A stretch of 6,821 nt of DNA from Betaproteobacteria bacterium. Lineage in GTDB: Bacteria > Pseudomonadota > Gammaproteobacteria > Burkholderiales > Rhodocyclaceae. Below the pieces are notes generated by a model. That model made no database searches, was not told the origin of the DNA, and was given only the letters and a program-made list of their open reading frames with translations. Of this stretch, positions 1-5,495 are shown in pieces. The translations under genes were made by a program, and so were the position numbers. How positions within the stretch are numbered: position 1 is the first letter of the stretch; every line of letters begins with the position of its first letter. The DNA is taken from positions 1 through 6,821 of the forward strand of contig JAGWUW010000145.1 of the NCBI GenBank assembly GCA_028868235.1, in the 5' to 3' direction.

Positions 1-41
1 AGCTGGCCGTTGGCGTTCTTGCGGATTTCACCGATGTTCAT
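1..41 (-). CDS. DUF736-like protein, N-terminal fragment (runs off left edge)
   Basis: Read on the minus strand, the first 13 codons give MNIGEIRKNANGQ, after which the gene leaves the window. This opening resembles the short DUF736 proteins, whose function is unknown and which are often encoded near relaxase, ParB-like and type IV secretion genes on alphaproteobacterial plasmids and integrative conjugative elements. The ATG start (39-41 on the plus strand) is supported by AGGAG at 53-49 with a seven-base gap. The gene is divergent from ietA. Only the start is visible, so the family call rests on a few residues and on remembered similarity. Confidence 0.6.
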   Translation of the reverse strand, partial: MNIGEIRKNANGQ

Positions 42-97
42 GGACGTTCTCCTGGTAGGATCGATTGCGACCGAACCCCTTGTCCGGTCACTCTCTT

Positions 98-116
98 CCC
101 ACCCCCCTTCCCTCCC
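98..116 (-). other. Putative G-quadruplex motif in the DUF736-gene leader
   Basis: The minus strand reads GGG-A-GGG-AA-GGGGGG-T-GGG, four runs of at least three guanines with loops of one or two bases. This satisfies the usual intramolecular G-quadruplex pattern. It lies about 57 bases upstream of the DUF736 start codon and directly beside two hairpins, so a folded form could affect transcription or translation of that gene. Folding is inferred from the pattern only. Confidence 0.5.
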
Positions 117-129
117 GGCCGTTAGGCCG
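116..129 (-). repeat. Small hairpin CGGCC/GGCCG
   Basis: CGGCC (116-120) and GGCCG (125-129) are perfect inverted repeats around a four-base loop. The element abuts the G-rich tract and would sit in the leader of the minus-strand DUF736-like gene if transcription starts upstream of it. It is short and may be unimportant alone, but it is immediately followed by a second, stronger hairpin. Confidence 0.4.
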
Positions 130-132
130 AAG

Positions 133-151
133 CTGCGGGCTGCGCCCGCAG
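133..151 (-). repeat. Strong hairpin CTGCGGGC-TGC-GCCCGCAG
   Basis: CTGCGGGC at 133-140 pairs perfectly with GCCCGCAG at 144-151 across a three-base loop, giving an eight-pair, mostly GC stem. No run of T follows on either strand, so it is not a standard intrinsic terminator. It may be a leader structure of the DUF736-like gene or a protein-binding palindrome. Confidence 0.5.
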
Positions 152-256
152 AGGTAAGGCAGAACTACGTCCACATAGACGAAGCCTTGCTGTTGGCGGC
201 TGAGGGGTTTCGTCGAAACTCCACCGATTGCTGAAACGTGAGAACCCCGCCATCCA

Positions 257-276
257 AATGGCAGAATTGGGCCATT
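257..276. repeat. Inverted repeat AATGGC-N8-GCCATT upstream of ietA promoter
   Basis: AATGGC (257-262) and GCCATT (271-276) are perfect six-base arms eight bases apart. The right arm overlaps the first two bases of the proposed -35 hexamer, and AATGGC recurs at 302-307 over the end of the -10. Such spacing is compatible with a repressor or activator site, but six-base arms are near what chance allows. Confidence 0.3.
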
Positions 277-304
277 AAAAACACCGTCAAATCGGTGCTA
301 TAAT
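275..304 (+). promoter_or_regulatory. Extended -10 promoter of the ietAS operon
   Basis: A perfect TATAAT lies at 299-304 and is preceded by TG one base away (296-297), forming an extended -10 element. A four-of-six match to the -35 box, TTAAAA, lies at 275-280 with an 18-base spacer. The predicted start of transcription is near 311, leaving a leader of about 87 bases before the ietA GTG. No gene lies between this promoter and ietA, and the AT-rich setting contrasts with the flanking GC-rich sequence. Confidence 0.65.
282..297. promoter_or_regulatory. Operator-like inverted repeat in the promoter spacer
   Basis: CACCG (282-286) and CGGTG (293-297) are perfect inverted arms separated by six bases. 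They lie wholly in the spacer between the proposed -35 and -10 boxes, where a bound protein would block RNA polymerase. IetA itself has a C-terminal helix-turn-helix and is a natural candidate to bind here. The position is seen in the sequence; binding is inferred. Confidence 0.45.
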
Positions 305-310
305 GGCTAT

Positions 311-350
311 ATGGACTAATTACAACGTTGGCGGTTGCAAACTAGTCCAT
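311..350 (+). promoter_or_regulatory. Inverted repeat at the predicted ietA transcript start
   Basis: ATGGACTAAT (311-320) and ACTAGTCCAT (341-350) are inverted repeats, with eight consecutive pairs, one mismatch and one further pair. The left arm begins at the start site expected from the -10 box. The 20-base centre contains the palindrome CAACGTTG (323-330) and TTGCAA (335-340). It could act as a DNA operator just downstream of the promoter or as a 5' stem-loop in the mRNA; the sequence cannot decide between these. Confidence 0.5.
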
Positions 351-382
351 TCTATGCCACACCCCACGGATAACGCAAAGCC

Positions 383-389
383 GGGGAAG
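383..389 (+). promoter_or_regulatory. Ribosome-binding site for ietA GTG start
   Basis: GGGGAAG lies eight bases before GTG at 398. It favours the GTG over the in-frame ATG at 428, which has no comparable site upstream. The match to the consensus is moderate. Confidence 0.5.
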
Positions 390-397
390 TCGACGTC

Positions 398-1519
398 GTG
401 GAGAAGCTGATCGAGGATTTTGTACAAATGGCGCGGATCGGCCTGTCCGGGCGAACGCAAGACGTCCAATCGCTTATCCATCGCATTTCGAAGCGCTACC
501 GGGCGGCATCGCCTGAGTTGTCAGCCGCGCTGACGGACCTGCTGCGTCAGGCTCCGACCCGCTCCTCGCCATTGCGGAGGGCCAGCGAGGTTGCGCTGCC
601 AGTGGACGTGGATTCGAGATTTCAATTGCTACGGGTAGAGGAGTCTCCCTTTCTTGATCACGAGCCCGTGTTCGCTAACGATGTTAAGTCCGCGCTTGAC
701 GCGCTTGTCGCAGAGCGACGGGAAGAGATCGTTTTGCGGGAAGCTGGGCTTGAACCAGTACGGTCCGCGATTTTCACCGGCCCGCCAGGTGTCGGTAAGA
801 CATTGGCCGCGCGTTGGGTTGCCAGAGCCCTTGGCCGCCCATTGTTGATCCTGGACCTTTCTGCCGTCATGAGCAGCTACCTAGGTCGCACGGGGTCCAA
901 CCTTCGCCATGTACTCGATTATGCCAAATCGATCGACTGTGTGCTTCTTCTCGACGAGCTCGACGCAATCGCCAAGCGCCGCGACGACCGTGGCGAGATC
1001 GGAGAGCTCAAGCGGCTCGTGACAGTACTGTTGCAGCAACTCGATGATTGGCCTGCCTCTGGGCTACTCATCGCGGCTACAAATCACGCCGATTTGCTCG
1101 ATCCGGCAATCTGGCGCCGTTTCGAACTTTCCGTCGAGTTCCCGCTTCCGACTTCCGCCAGCGCAGCACGTTTCATTGCTATTGAGTTGGATGGTTTGAG
1201 CGAAAAATCTGAAGCTTGGGCCGGCATTCTGGCGGCGGCCTTAGTGGGTCAATCGTTCAGCGACATCGACAGACATCTCAAGGCCGCCCGACGGGCTGCG
1301 GCACTACAGCGGACCTCGGTGGACCACCAGCTTTTCGGCCTGTTGCAGCTGGACTCTCTGTCGAAGGAGCAGCGGATAGCGTTAGCAACATCGCTTGTTG
1401 ACCAAGGGTTCTCAACCCAGCGCCAGGCCGCCGAACTCACTGGCGTTTCCCGTGACACCATTCGCACTCACAGCGCCACCGGCCCGGCACGGCCCGGGAG
1501 AAAGAGGAAAGTTGGATGA
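398..1519 (+). CDS. ietA: IetA-like AAA+ ATPase with C-terminal helix-turn-helix
   Basis: This 373-residue protein is a single-module AAA+ ATPase of the FtsH/katanin-like central-domain type. Residues 1-90 are an unrecognised N-terminal region. Walker A is GPPGVGKT at 128-135, Walker B is VLLLDELDA at 182-190, sensor 1 is AATNH with Asn229, and Arg240/Arg241 in WRRFE are arginine-finger candidates. FSDID near 287 marks the small helical lid. Residues about 338-358 form a helix-turn-helix (QRQAAELTGV then SRDTIRTH) like those of resolvases, and the tail is basic. No signal peptide or membrane segment is seen, so it is cytoplasmic. It overlaps the downstream S8 protease gene by ATGA. That pairing matches ietAS of pTiC58, where the ATPase acts as antitoxin to the protease and the pair promotes plasmid stability. 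The gene symbol rests on domains and gene order. A GTG start is chosen from ribosome-site spacing. Confidence 0.87.
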   Translation: MEKLIEDFVQMARIGLSGRTQDVQSLIHRISKRYRAASPELSAALTDLLRQAPTRSSPLRRASEVALPVDVDSRFQLLRVEESPFLDHEPVFANDVKSALDALVAERREEIVLREAGLEPVRSAIFTGPPGVGKTLAARWVARALGRPLLILDLSAVMSSYLGRTGSNLRHVLDYAKSIDCVLLLDELDAIAKRRDDRGEIGELKRLVTVLLQQLDDWPASGLLIAATNHADLLDPAIWRRFELSVEFPLPTSASAARFIAIELDGLSEKSEAWAGILAAALVGQSFSDIDRHLKAARRAAALQRTSVDHQLFGLLQLDSLSKEQRIALATSLVDQGFSTQRQAAELTGVSRDTIRTHSATGPARPGRKRKVG

Positions 1520-3735
1520 AGCGCAATTTCCTACTCGGTAAAGGTGAGCGACTTGCCGAAGATATTACCGTTCGTGGTGGCGGCGGGCCGAAGGAGGCGC
1601 CGTACACCTTTTTCCAAGCCCGCCAGCGGTTGACCCCCATGCTCCAAAGGGCGTCGTCGCAAATCGACGCCCTTCCCGATGCGGCCTGCCCAAATGACCA
1701 GGCCGTCGTCGGGCTTACGCTCAATCCCGAATACCTCTCAAAGTCAGCCTACCCGCTCGAACTGCTTAGGGCAGCCGGGGTTACTCCGGTGGGTAGTCGC
1801 CCTCGGCGAATCACACCAGAGCGGCGTTCACGCAATCGGGCTCCATCTGAAACACTGACAACCGAACTCTTCGTCATGGCGCCGCGCGCGACCTTCAGAA
1901 ATTGGGGAGCGTTGCTGCCATCCTTGGCCGAGAACGCACCCGGTGCGAAAGACTTGGCATCGCTTGAGGAAATTGAGGCCCCAGGACCAGAAGACAAAAT
2001 CAAAGGTAAGCTGCCCGACGCCCAAGAGGCCGTGTTTGAAGTGGTCCTGCATGCTGACTCGTTGATCGGCGACAGGTTTGTTCTTCCTTATTTCCAGCAA
2101 TACCTCTCGCACCTAGGTGTCGAAGCTGACTTCGGACGGCGCTTTTATGCGGGCGGCCTTTGCTTCCTCGAGATTGAGGCTCCAGTGGACCTGGCCGATG
2201 AGATCGCCACCTTCACTGTTGTCAGAGCTATGCGGGAAATGCCCCGCTTGCGTATGCTGCGCCCAACGATCCGTGCCGCCACTTTGCCAGGCCAAGCACT
2301 AATTCTCCCGACAGCACCAGCAATAGACCCATCGATCAGGGTCGCGGTCTTCGACGGAGGAGTCCCAGCTGCGCATCCTTTGACTCAATGGGTAACGCCA
2401 CTTGAAGCTCATGGAATCGGCCAGGCCCATAATGAGTTCCTGAAGCACGGCGTGGCCGTTTCTTCTGCACTCTTGTTCGGGCACCTTGACCCCAAGGTGC
2501 CTCCCGCAATTCCTTATGCGAACATCGACCATTACCGCGTCCTCGATACAGATCCGGGTCAAAACCCGCATGAACTGTATGACGTCCTCGATCGCATCGA
2601 TCGGGTTTTGGCTGATCAACCCTACGAGTTCGTGAACCTCAGTCTGGGACCGCAGCTGCCGATTGAAGATGACGATGTGCATGCCTGGACAGCAGTGCTC
2701 GACGACCGACTGGCCCGCACCGATACGCTTGCAGCCATCGCGGTCGGCAACGACGGCGAAAGCGATGCATTGCTTGGGCTGAACCGAATCCAAGTTCCAG
2801 CAGACTGCGTGAATGCGCTTGCGGTTGGTGCCTGCGATACACCCGATGCAGACTGGCAGCGCGCTGCTTACAGCTCCGTCGGCCCTGGCCGCAGCCCTGG
2901 CCTCATGAAGCCTGATCTCGTCGACTTTGGTGGTTCGCTCGGACGGCCCTTCCTCGTTGTCGGGGAGAGTCTAACACCCGAATTTGATGCTACCGGAGGC
3001 ACGTCGTTTGCGGCGCCCAGCGTGCTCAGGCTCGGGACAGGAATCAAAGCACATTTCGGCTCTGGACTGAACCTGCTCGCCATCCGGACATTGCTGATCC
3101 ACAGCACCGAGTGCGCCGATCATTCGCGGCAAGAGGTTGGCTGGGGCCGTGTCCCTCGCGACCTCGCAACCATAGTCCTGTGTGACGATGACACAATCCG
3201 GATCGTGTATCAGGGTACGATCTCACCCGCCCGGTATCTCCGGATCCCAGTGCCGGTTCCCCCTGGCGAGTTGACCGGCAACGTCTCGATCAAAGCCACG
3301 TTGTGCTACAAGACACCGACCGATCCACACCATCCCGGCAATTATACGCGTGCGGGATTGGAACTGACTTTCCGCCCTCACGATCAGAAGTTCTCGCGCG
3401 ATACTCAATTGCATCCTGACTCGAAGAGCTTCTTCGGCACGACCGTCAACGGTATGACCGAGGACGAGTTGCGCAACGATGCGTGGAAATGGGAAAACTG
3501 CCTGCACGCAACAAAGTCTTTCAGGGGCAGCAGCCTTCGCAATCCGACATTCGACCTGCATTACAATGCGAGGCTGGAAGGTAGGGACTTCCGACCCGAC
3601 GAACCGCTGTCATACGCGATGATCATCACGGTAAAGTCGCGAAATACGCTTGATCTGTATGATCAAGTGGTGCGCAAATACGCGACCCAGTTAGAGCCAA
3701 TTCGTCCTGTGGTAGATATACCAATCCAGCTTTGA
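1516..3735 (+). CDS. ietS: IetS-like cytoplasmic subtilisin-family (S8) serine protease
   Basis: This 739-residue protein contains a full subtilisin catalytic set: Asp280 in VAVFDGG, His311 in KHGVAVSS, the oxyanion Asn412 in AVGNDG, and Ser497 in GGTSFAAP. VNLSLGP at 373-379 is the substrate-binding strand usual in the family. There is no signal peptide, so it should act inside the cell. Residues about 171-250 may form a small alpha/beta prodomain, and residues 95-108 are arginine-rich. The last 190 residues (from about 550) form a C-terminal extension with no motif I recognise. The ATG lies within the last codons of ietA (ATGA), implying translational coupling. In the described ietAS pair the protease is toxic and is held in check by the ATPase; a role in phage defence has also been reported for this pair type. 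All catalytic residues are intact, so the enzyme is probably active. Its substrate is unknown. Confidence 0.9.
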   Translation: MKRNFLLGKGERLAEDITVRGGGGPKEAPYTFFQARQRLTPMLQRASSQIDALPDAACPNDQAVVGLTLNPEYLSKSAYPLELLRAAGVTPVGSRPRRITPERRSRNRAPSETLTTELFVMAPRATFRNWGALLPSLAENAPGAKDLASLEEIEAPGPEDKIKGKLPDAQEAVFEVVLHADSLIGDRFVLPYFQQYLSHLGVEADFGRRFYAGGLCFLEIEAPVDLADEIATFTVVRAMREMPRLRMLRPTIRAATLPGQALILPTAPAIDPSIRVAVFDGGVPAAHPLTQWVTPLEAHGIGQAHNEFLKHGVAVSSALLFGHLDPKVPPAIPYANIDHYRVLDTDPGQNPHELYDVLDRIDRVLADQPYEFVNLSLGPQLPIEDDDVHAWTAVLDDRLARTDTLAAIAVGNDGESDALLGLNRIQVPADCVNALAVGACDTPDADWQRAAYSSVGPGRSPGLMKPDLVDFGGSLGRPFLVVGESLTPEFDATGGTSFAAPSVLRLGTGIKAHFGSGLNLLAIRTLLIHSTECADHSRQEVGWGRVPRDLATIVLCDDDTIRIVYQGTISPARYLRIPVPVPPGELTGNVSIKATLCYKTPTDPHHPGNYTRAGLELTFRPHDQKFSRDTQLHPDSKSFFGTTVNGMTEDELRNDAWKWENCLHATKSFRGSSLRNPTFDLHYNARLEGRDFRPDEPLSYAMIITVKSRNTLDLYDQVVRKYATQLEPIRPVVDIPIQL

Positions 3736-3851
3736 GTTTGGCGTCGCAACTAGCTCAAATACCACCATGGCCATCAATTGAATTTGTTTCATAATCCACA
3801 AGGCTCATCGTGACTCGCCCCCGAGTTGATCGCCAGATGGCATGTCTAACC
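3736..3851. other. Convergent gap between ietS and PIN-like gene
   Basis: The two genes face each other here. The only stem seen is ACTCG-CCCC-CGAGT at 3813-3826, five perfect pairs with a four-base loop. Neither side is followed by a T-run, so it is not a convincing intrinsic terminator. TCAATTGA and CCATGG near 3770-3783 are tiny palindromes of little weight. Confidence 0.4.
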
Positions 3852-4937
3852 TCAACTCAACGATCGAAGAAAGGAAAGCGCATGTGCGACATCATTCGTC
3901 ACCGTGCAGCTATAGAGCTGATCGAGCTTGAGCCTCTGATGCGTAATCGACCGGGTAATTCCAGCTTCGGTGAAAAACGCATCGCAATAGCCCAGTGCCG
4001 CAGCCGCGTGGCCAAAATCGAATAGATCATTTCCTGTCATCGCCTTGCAGCGATACTCCCAGCGAAAAAGTGCATTCAGGCATGCGTGAACGTGGATCGT
4101 CGGCAGCCTGCTGCGATGCTCGCCGCCGAGCATGGCGTGCACGAGATTGAGGGCCATCCGGCGGTTCTGTTCGGAGCGCTTGACCTCGGGGCCGAAATTG
4201 CCGAGCCGAGCAATTATCTGCCCAAGGATGGGCTCTGCCACCTCAGCGACGCCTCGCAGCTCATCTGAGAGCACGGCTTCGAACGATGTCATTTCTGCCT
4301 GATGGGCACGATTGCCATCATTGAGCTTGTCGGCCAGCGCGGCCATGTCGCCGGTCATATCGAATTCGGTGCGATCGAGGCTTTGAGCGACGGTGGCGAG
4401 CGGCTGCTGCCAAACATGATCGAAGAACGCCTTTTGGATGGCCAACGCCGCCTCTGGCGGGAATCGATCGTCGCACACATGGAAATTGCCCAAGGTGTAG
4501 GCGAGGCGAGTCCATACACGCGGCAGGGCTGTCGCGTCCGGTGTCAGCGACCCGCGAAGGACAGCCTCAAGCTCGTCCTCAGTTCGCTCAGGCTCAGGCA
4601 TCAATGAAACGCCGAAACTCAATTCCTCGATGACCTCCAAGGTGGCCTGGCGACGGGCATCATCACCGATCTTCATTAGCTCCAAAAATGTTGTCGCTGA
4701 GATCGGGCAAAAGATGCGGCCTTGACGTGCCAGTCGCTCTAGATGATGGACTAGCTTCCGCTCGCGCGGCTCAGTACGAATGCCACTGCGGACCTCGCGG
4801 GCAATCACCCAAAATCGAAAGTCGAGATAGACCGGCGTGCGCCCGGCAAGGTGATCGCTCAGCGCTTGGCAGCACTGCCCAATGTGCGCCTCGATTGAGA
4901 CATCGGGATTCGCCATGTGATGCTCAATGGAGGCCAT
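3852..4937 (-). CDS. PIN-like domain protein (putative RNase), convergent to ietS
   Basis: This 361-residue protein is not a named family I can identify with certainty, but its conserved acidic positions follow the PIN nuclease plan. Asp39 lies in a beta strand (VYLDFRFW), Glu86 in TTFLELMK, Asp307 and Asp319 in the segment DFGHAAAALGYCD, followed by FFTE and, near the end, CTVTND. Residues 90-300 are a mostly helical insertion, much longer than in VapC toxins (about 130 residues). If active it would cut RNA using metal ions held by the acidic residues. No signal peptide or membrane segment is seen. The ATG at 4937 has no ribosome site, but a -10 box ends six bases upstream, suggesting a leaderless message; Met8 (4916) is an alternative start. 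It faces ietS and has its own promoter, so it is not in that operon. Family placement is moderate; the function is inferred. Confidence 0.7.
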   Translation of the reverse strand: MASIEHHMANPDVSIEAHIGQCCQALSDHLAGRTPVYLDFRFWVIAREVRSGIRTEPRERKLVHHLERLARQGRIFCPISATTFLELMKIGDDARRQATLEVIEELSFGVSLMPEPERTEDELEAVLRGSLTPDATALPRVWTRLAYTLGNFHVCDDRFPPEAALAIQKAFFDHVWQQPLATVAQSLDRTEFDMTGDMAALADKLNDGNRAHQAEMTSFEAVLSDELRGVAEVAEPILGQIIARLGNFGPEVKRSEQNRRMALNLVHAMLGGEHRSRLPTIHVHACLNALFRWEYRCKAMTGNDLFDFGHAAAALGYCDAFFTEAGITRSITHQRLKLDQLYSCTVTNDVAHALSFLRSLS

Positions 4938-4943
4938 CGAGAG

Positions 4944-4971
4944 TTTATATCACCATAAATCGGGCTCACGA
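4944..4971 (-). promoter_or_regulatory. Extended -10 promoter of the PIN-like gene, leaderless layout
   Basis: On the minus strand TGA-TATAAA (4952-4944) forms an extended -10 box ending six bases before the ATG at 4937. Transcription would therefore start at or next to the A of the start codon. The -35 match is poor (TCGTGA at 4971-4966 with a 16-base spacer, three of six), as is usual for extended -10 promoters. No Shine-Dalgarno sequence precedes the ATG, in keeping with leaderless translation. Confidence 0.45.
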
Positions 4972-4997
4972 TTCACCGAGTTTCCACCGTTATGGTG
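4951..4997. repeat. Inverted repeat CACCATAA ... TTATGGTG at the PIN-like promoter
   Basis: CACCATAA at 4951-4958 and TTATGGTG at 4990-4997 are perfect eight-base inverted arms 31 bases apart. The first overlaps the extended -10 TG motif of the PIN-like gene and the second lies upstream of its -35 region. The right arm also forms its own local repeat, CCACC-GTTAT-GGTGG (4984-4998). This pattern is what a two-site operator could look like, giving autoregulation or looping; that is inference. Confidence 0.4.
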
Positions 4998-5125
4998 GCA
5001 GACTTTTAGTTAGACAGCGATTTGAATTTGATCGGCCCATCTACCCGGAGAACGAATCTTAAGGGCTGCCGGAAGCGGACAGGCGGTTGTGCGGGTCCAG
5101 TAGCGGAAGCAATTCGCGCCCAACG

Positions 5126-5192
5126 AGCCGAATTTCGGCTTTTGGCTAAGAGTCTGTTGCTCGACATTCCGCGCGGAAACGACAAAATTGTC
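5126..5192. repeat. Cluster of three palindromes
   Basis: AGCCGAA/TTCGGCT (5126-5132 and 5134-5140) forms a compact hairpin followed by TTT on the plus strand. TTCCGCGCGGAA (5167-5178) is a perfect 12-base palindrome. GACAA-AA-TTGTC (5181-5192) is a third, three bases later. The first could be a weak plus-strand terminator; the other two look more like protein-binding sites. No gene is assigned to either side within 200 bases on the plus strand, so their role is unclear. Confidence 0.4.
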
Positions 5193-5485
5193 CCACAACG
5201 CGGTGTTTGGCGCTCGGCAAAGCCGATCCGTCCGATCACTCAACACCACAATTTCGCTCCCCAGGTGCGGACCGGCAGCTTTTCCGGCAGCACGCGACCA
5301 CATCCGAACGCTCCGATCAGCACCACCAATGTCTTATTCTGACATAACTTGCCGAGGTCCAGGTAACGATCCGATGCCGGCGCGAAGAAATTCCGGCGAA
5401 CGCGAGCAATATCTACTGCGCTTGCGGATTGCAGGACCAACATGAAAGAGCATCATAGCACTGTTCGGAATCGACGGTGCCGCTA

Positions 5486-5490
5486 AAGGA
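5486..5490 (+). promoter_or_regulatory. Ribosome-binding site of the NTPase gene
   Basis: AAGGA lies five bases before ATG at 5496. An in-frame TAA at 5484-5486 rules out any earlier start, so this ATG is the first possible start and its position is well fixed. No convincing promoter was found upstream. Confidence 0.7.
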
Positions 5491-5495
5491 AGAAG

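Larger units (their letters stand above)
42..397. other. Divergent intergenic region between DUF736-like gene and ietA
   Basis: This stretch of about 350 bases holds no convincing gene. A 74-codon plus-strand frame across its left half begins inside the DUF736-like gene on the opposite strand, lacks a ribosome site and resembles no family. The left half (about 42-160) is a G-rich minus-strand leader with two hairpins. The right half (about 250-397) is AT-richer and carries the ietA promoter and several inverted repeats. The middle (about 160-250) shows nothing recognisable; the promoter of the DUF736-like gene probably lies there or in the hairpin region but could not be identified. Confidence 0.7.
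4938..5495. other. Gene-poor region between PIN-like gene and NTPase gene
   Basis: Several frames of 60-106 codons cross this stretch on both strands, but they overlap one another and show no family signature. One minus-strand frame (5303-5010, 97 codons) has GGAG seven bases before its ATG and is the least unlikely, yet its protein is unlike anything I know. The left 60 bases are the promoter of the PIN-like gene. The middle has a cluster of palindromes (5126-5192), and CCGGCAGC occurs twice at 5272 and 5284. The rest may be decayed sequence at a junction between two gene modules. No transposase remnant or terminal repeats were recognised. Confidence 0.55.

Noticed and set aside
10..234. 74-codon plus-strand frame at the left edge
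   Set aside because: It begins within the DUF736-like gene on the other strand, has no ribosome site and no recognisable sequence; it runs through the hairpins and the C-rich tract.
2299..2793. 164-codon minus-strand frame
   Set aside because: It lies fully antisense to the catalytic domain of the S8 protease, whose motifs establish the true frame.
3813..3826. ACTCG-CCCC-CGAGT as an intrinsic terminator
   Set aside because: Only five pairs and no T-run on either side.
5272..5291. Direct repeat of CCGGCAGC
   Set aside because: Only two eight-base copies; no third unit and no related spacing elsewhere, so no iteron or CRISPR-like array.
5010..5303. 97-codon minus-strand frame with GGAG seven bases before ATG
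   Set aside because: The ribosome site is acceptable, but the protein resembles no family and the same stretch is open in other frames. Kept only as an unlikely candidate.
5429..5458. TTGCAG with TCATAG as a promoter for the NTPase gene
   Set aside because: The -35 is fair but the -10 is poor and no other signal supports it.
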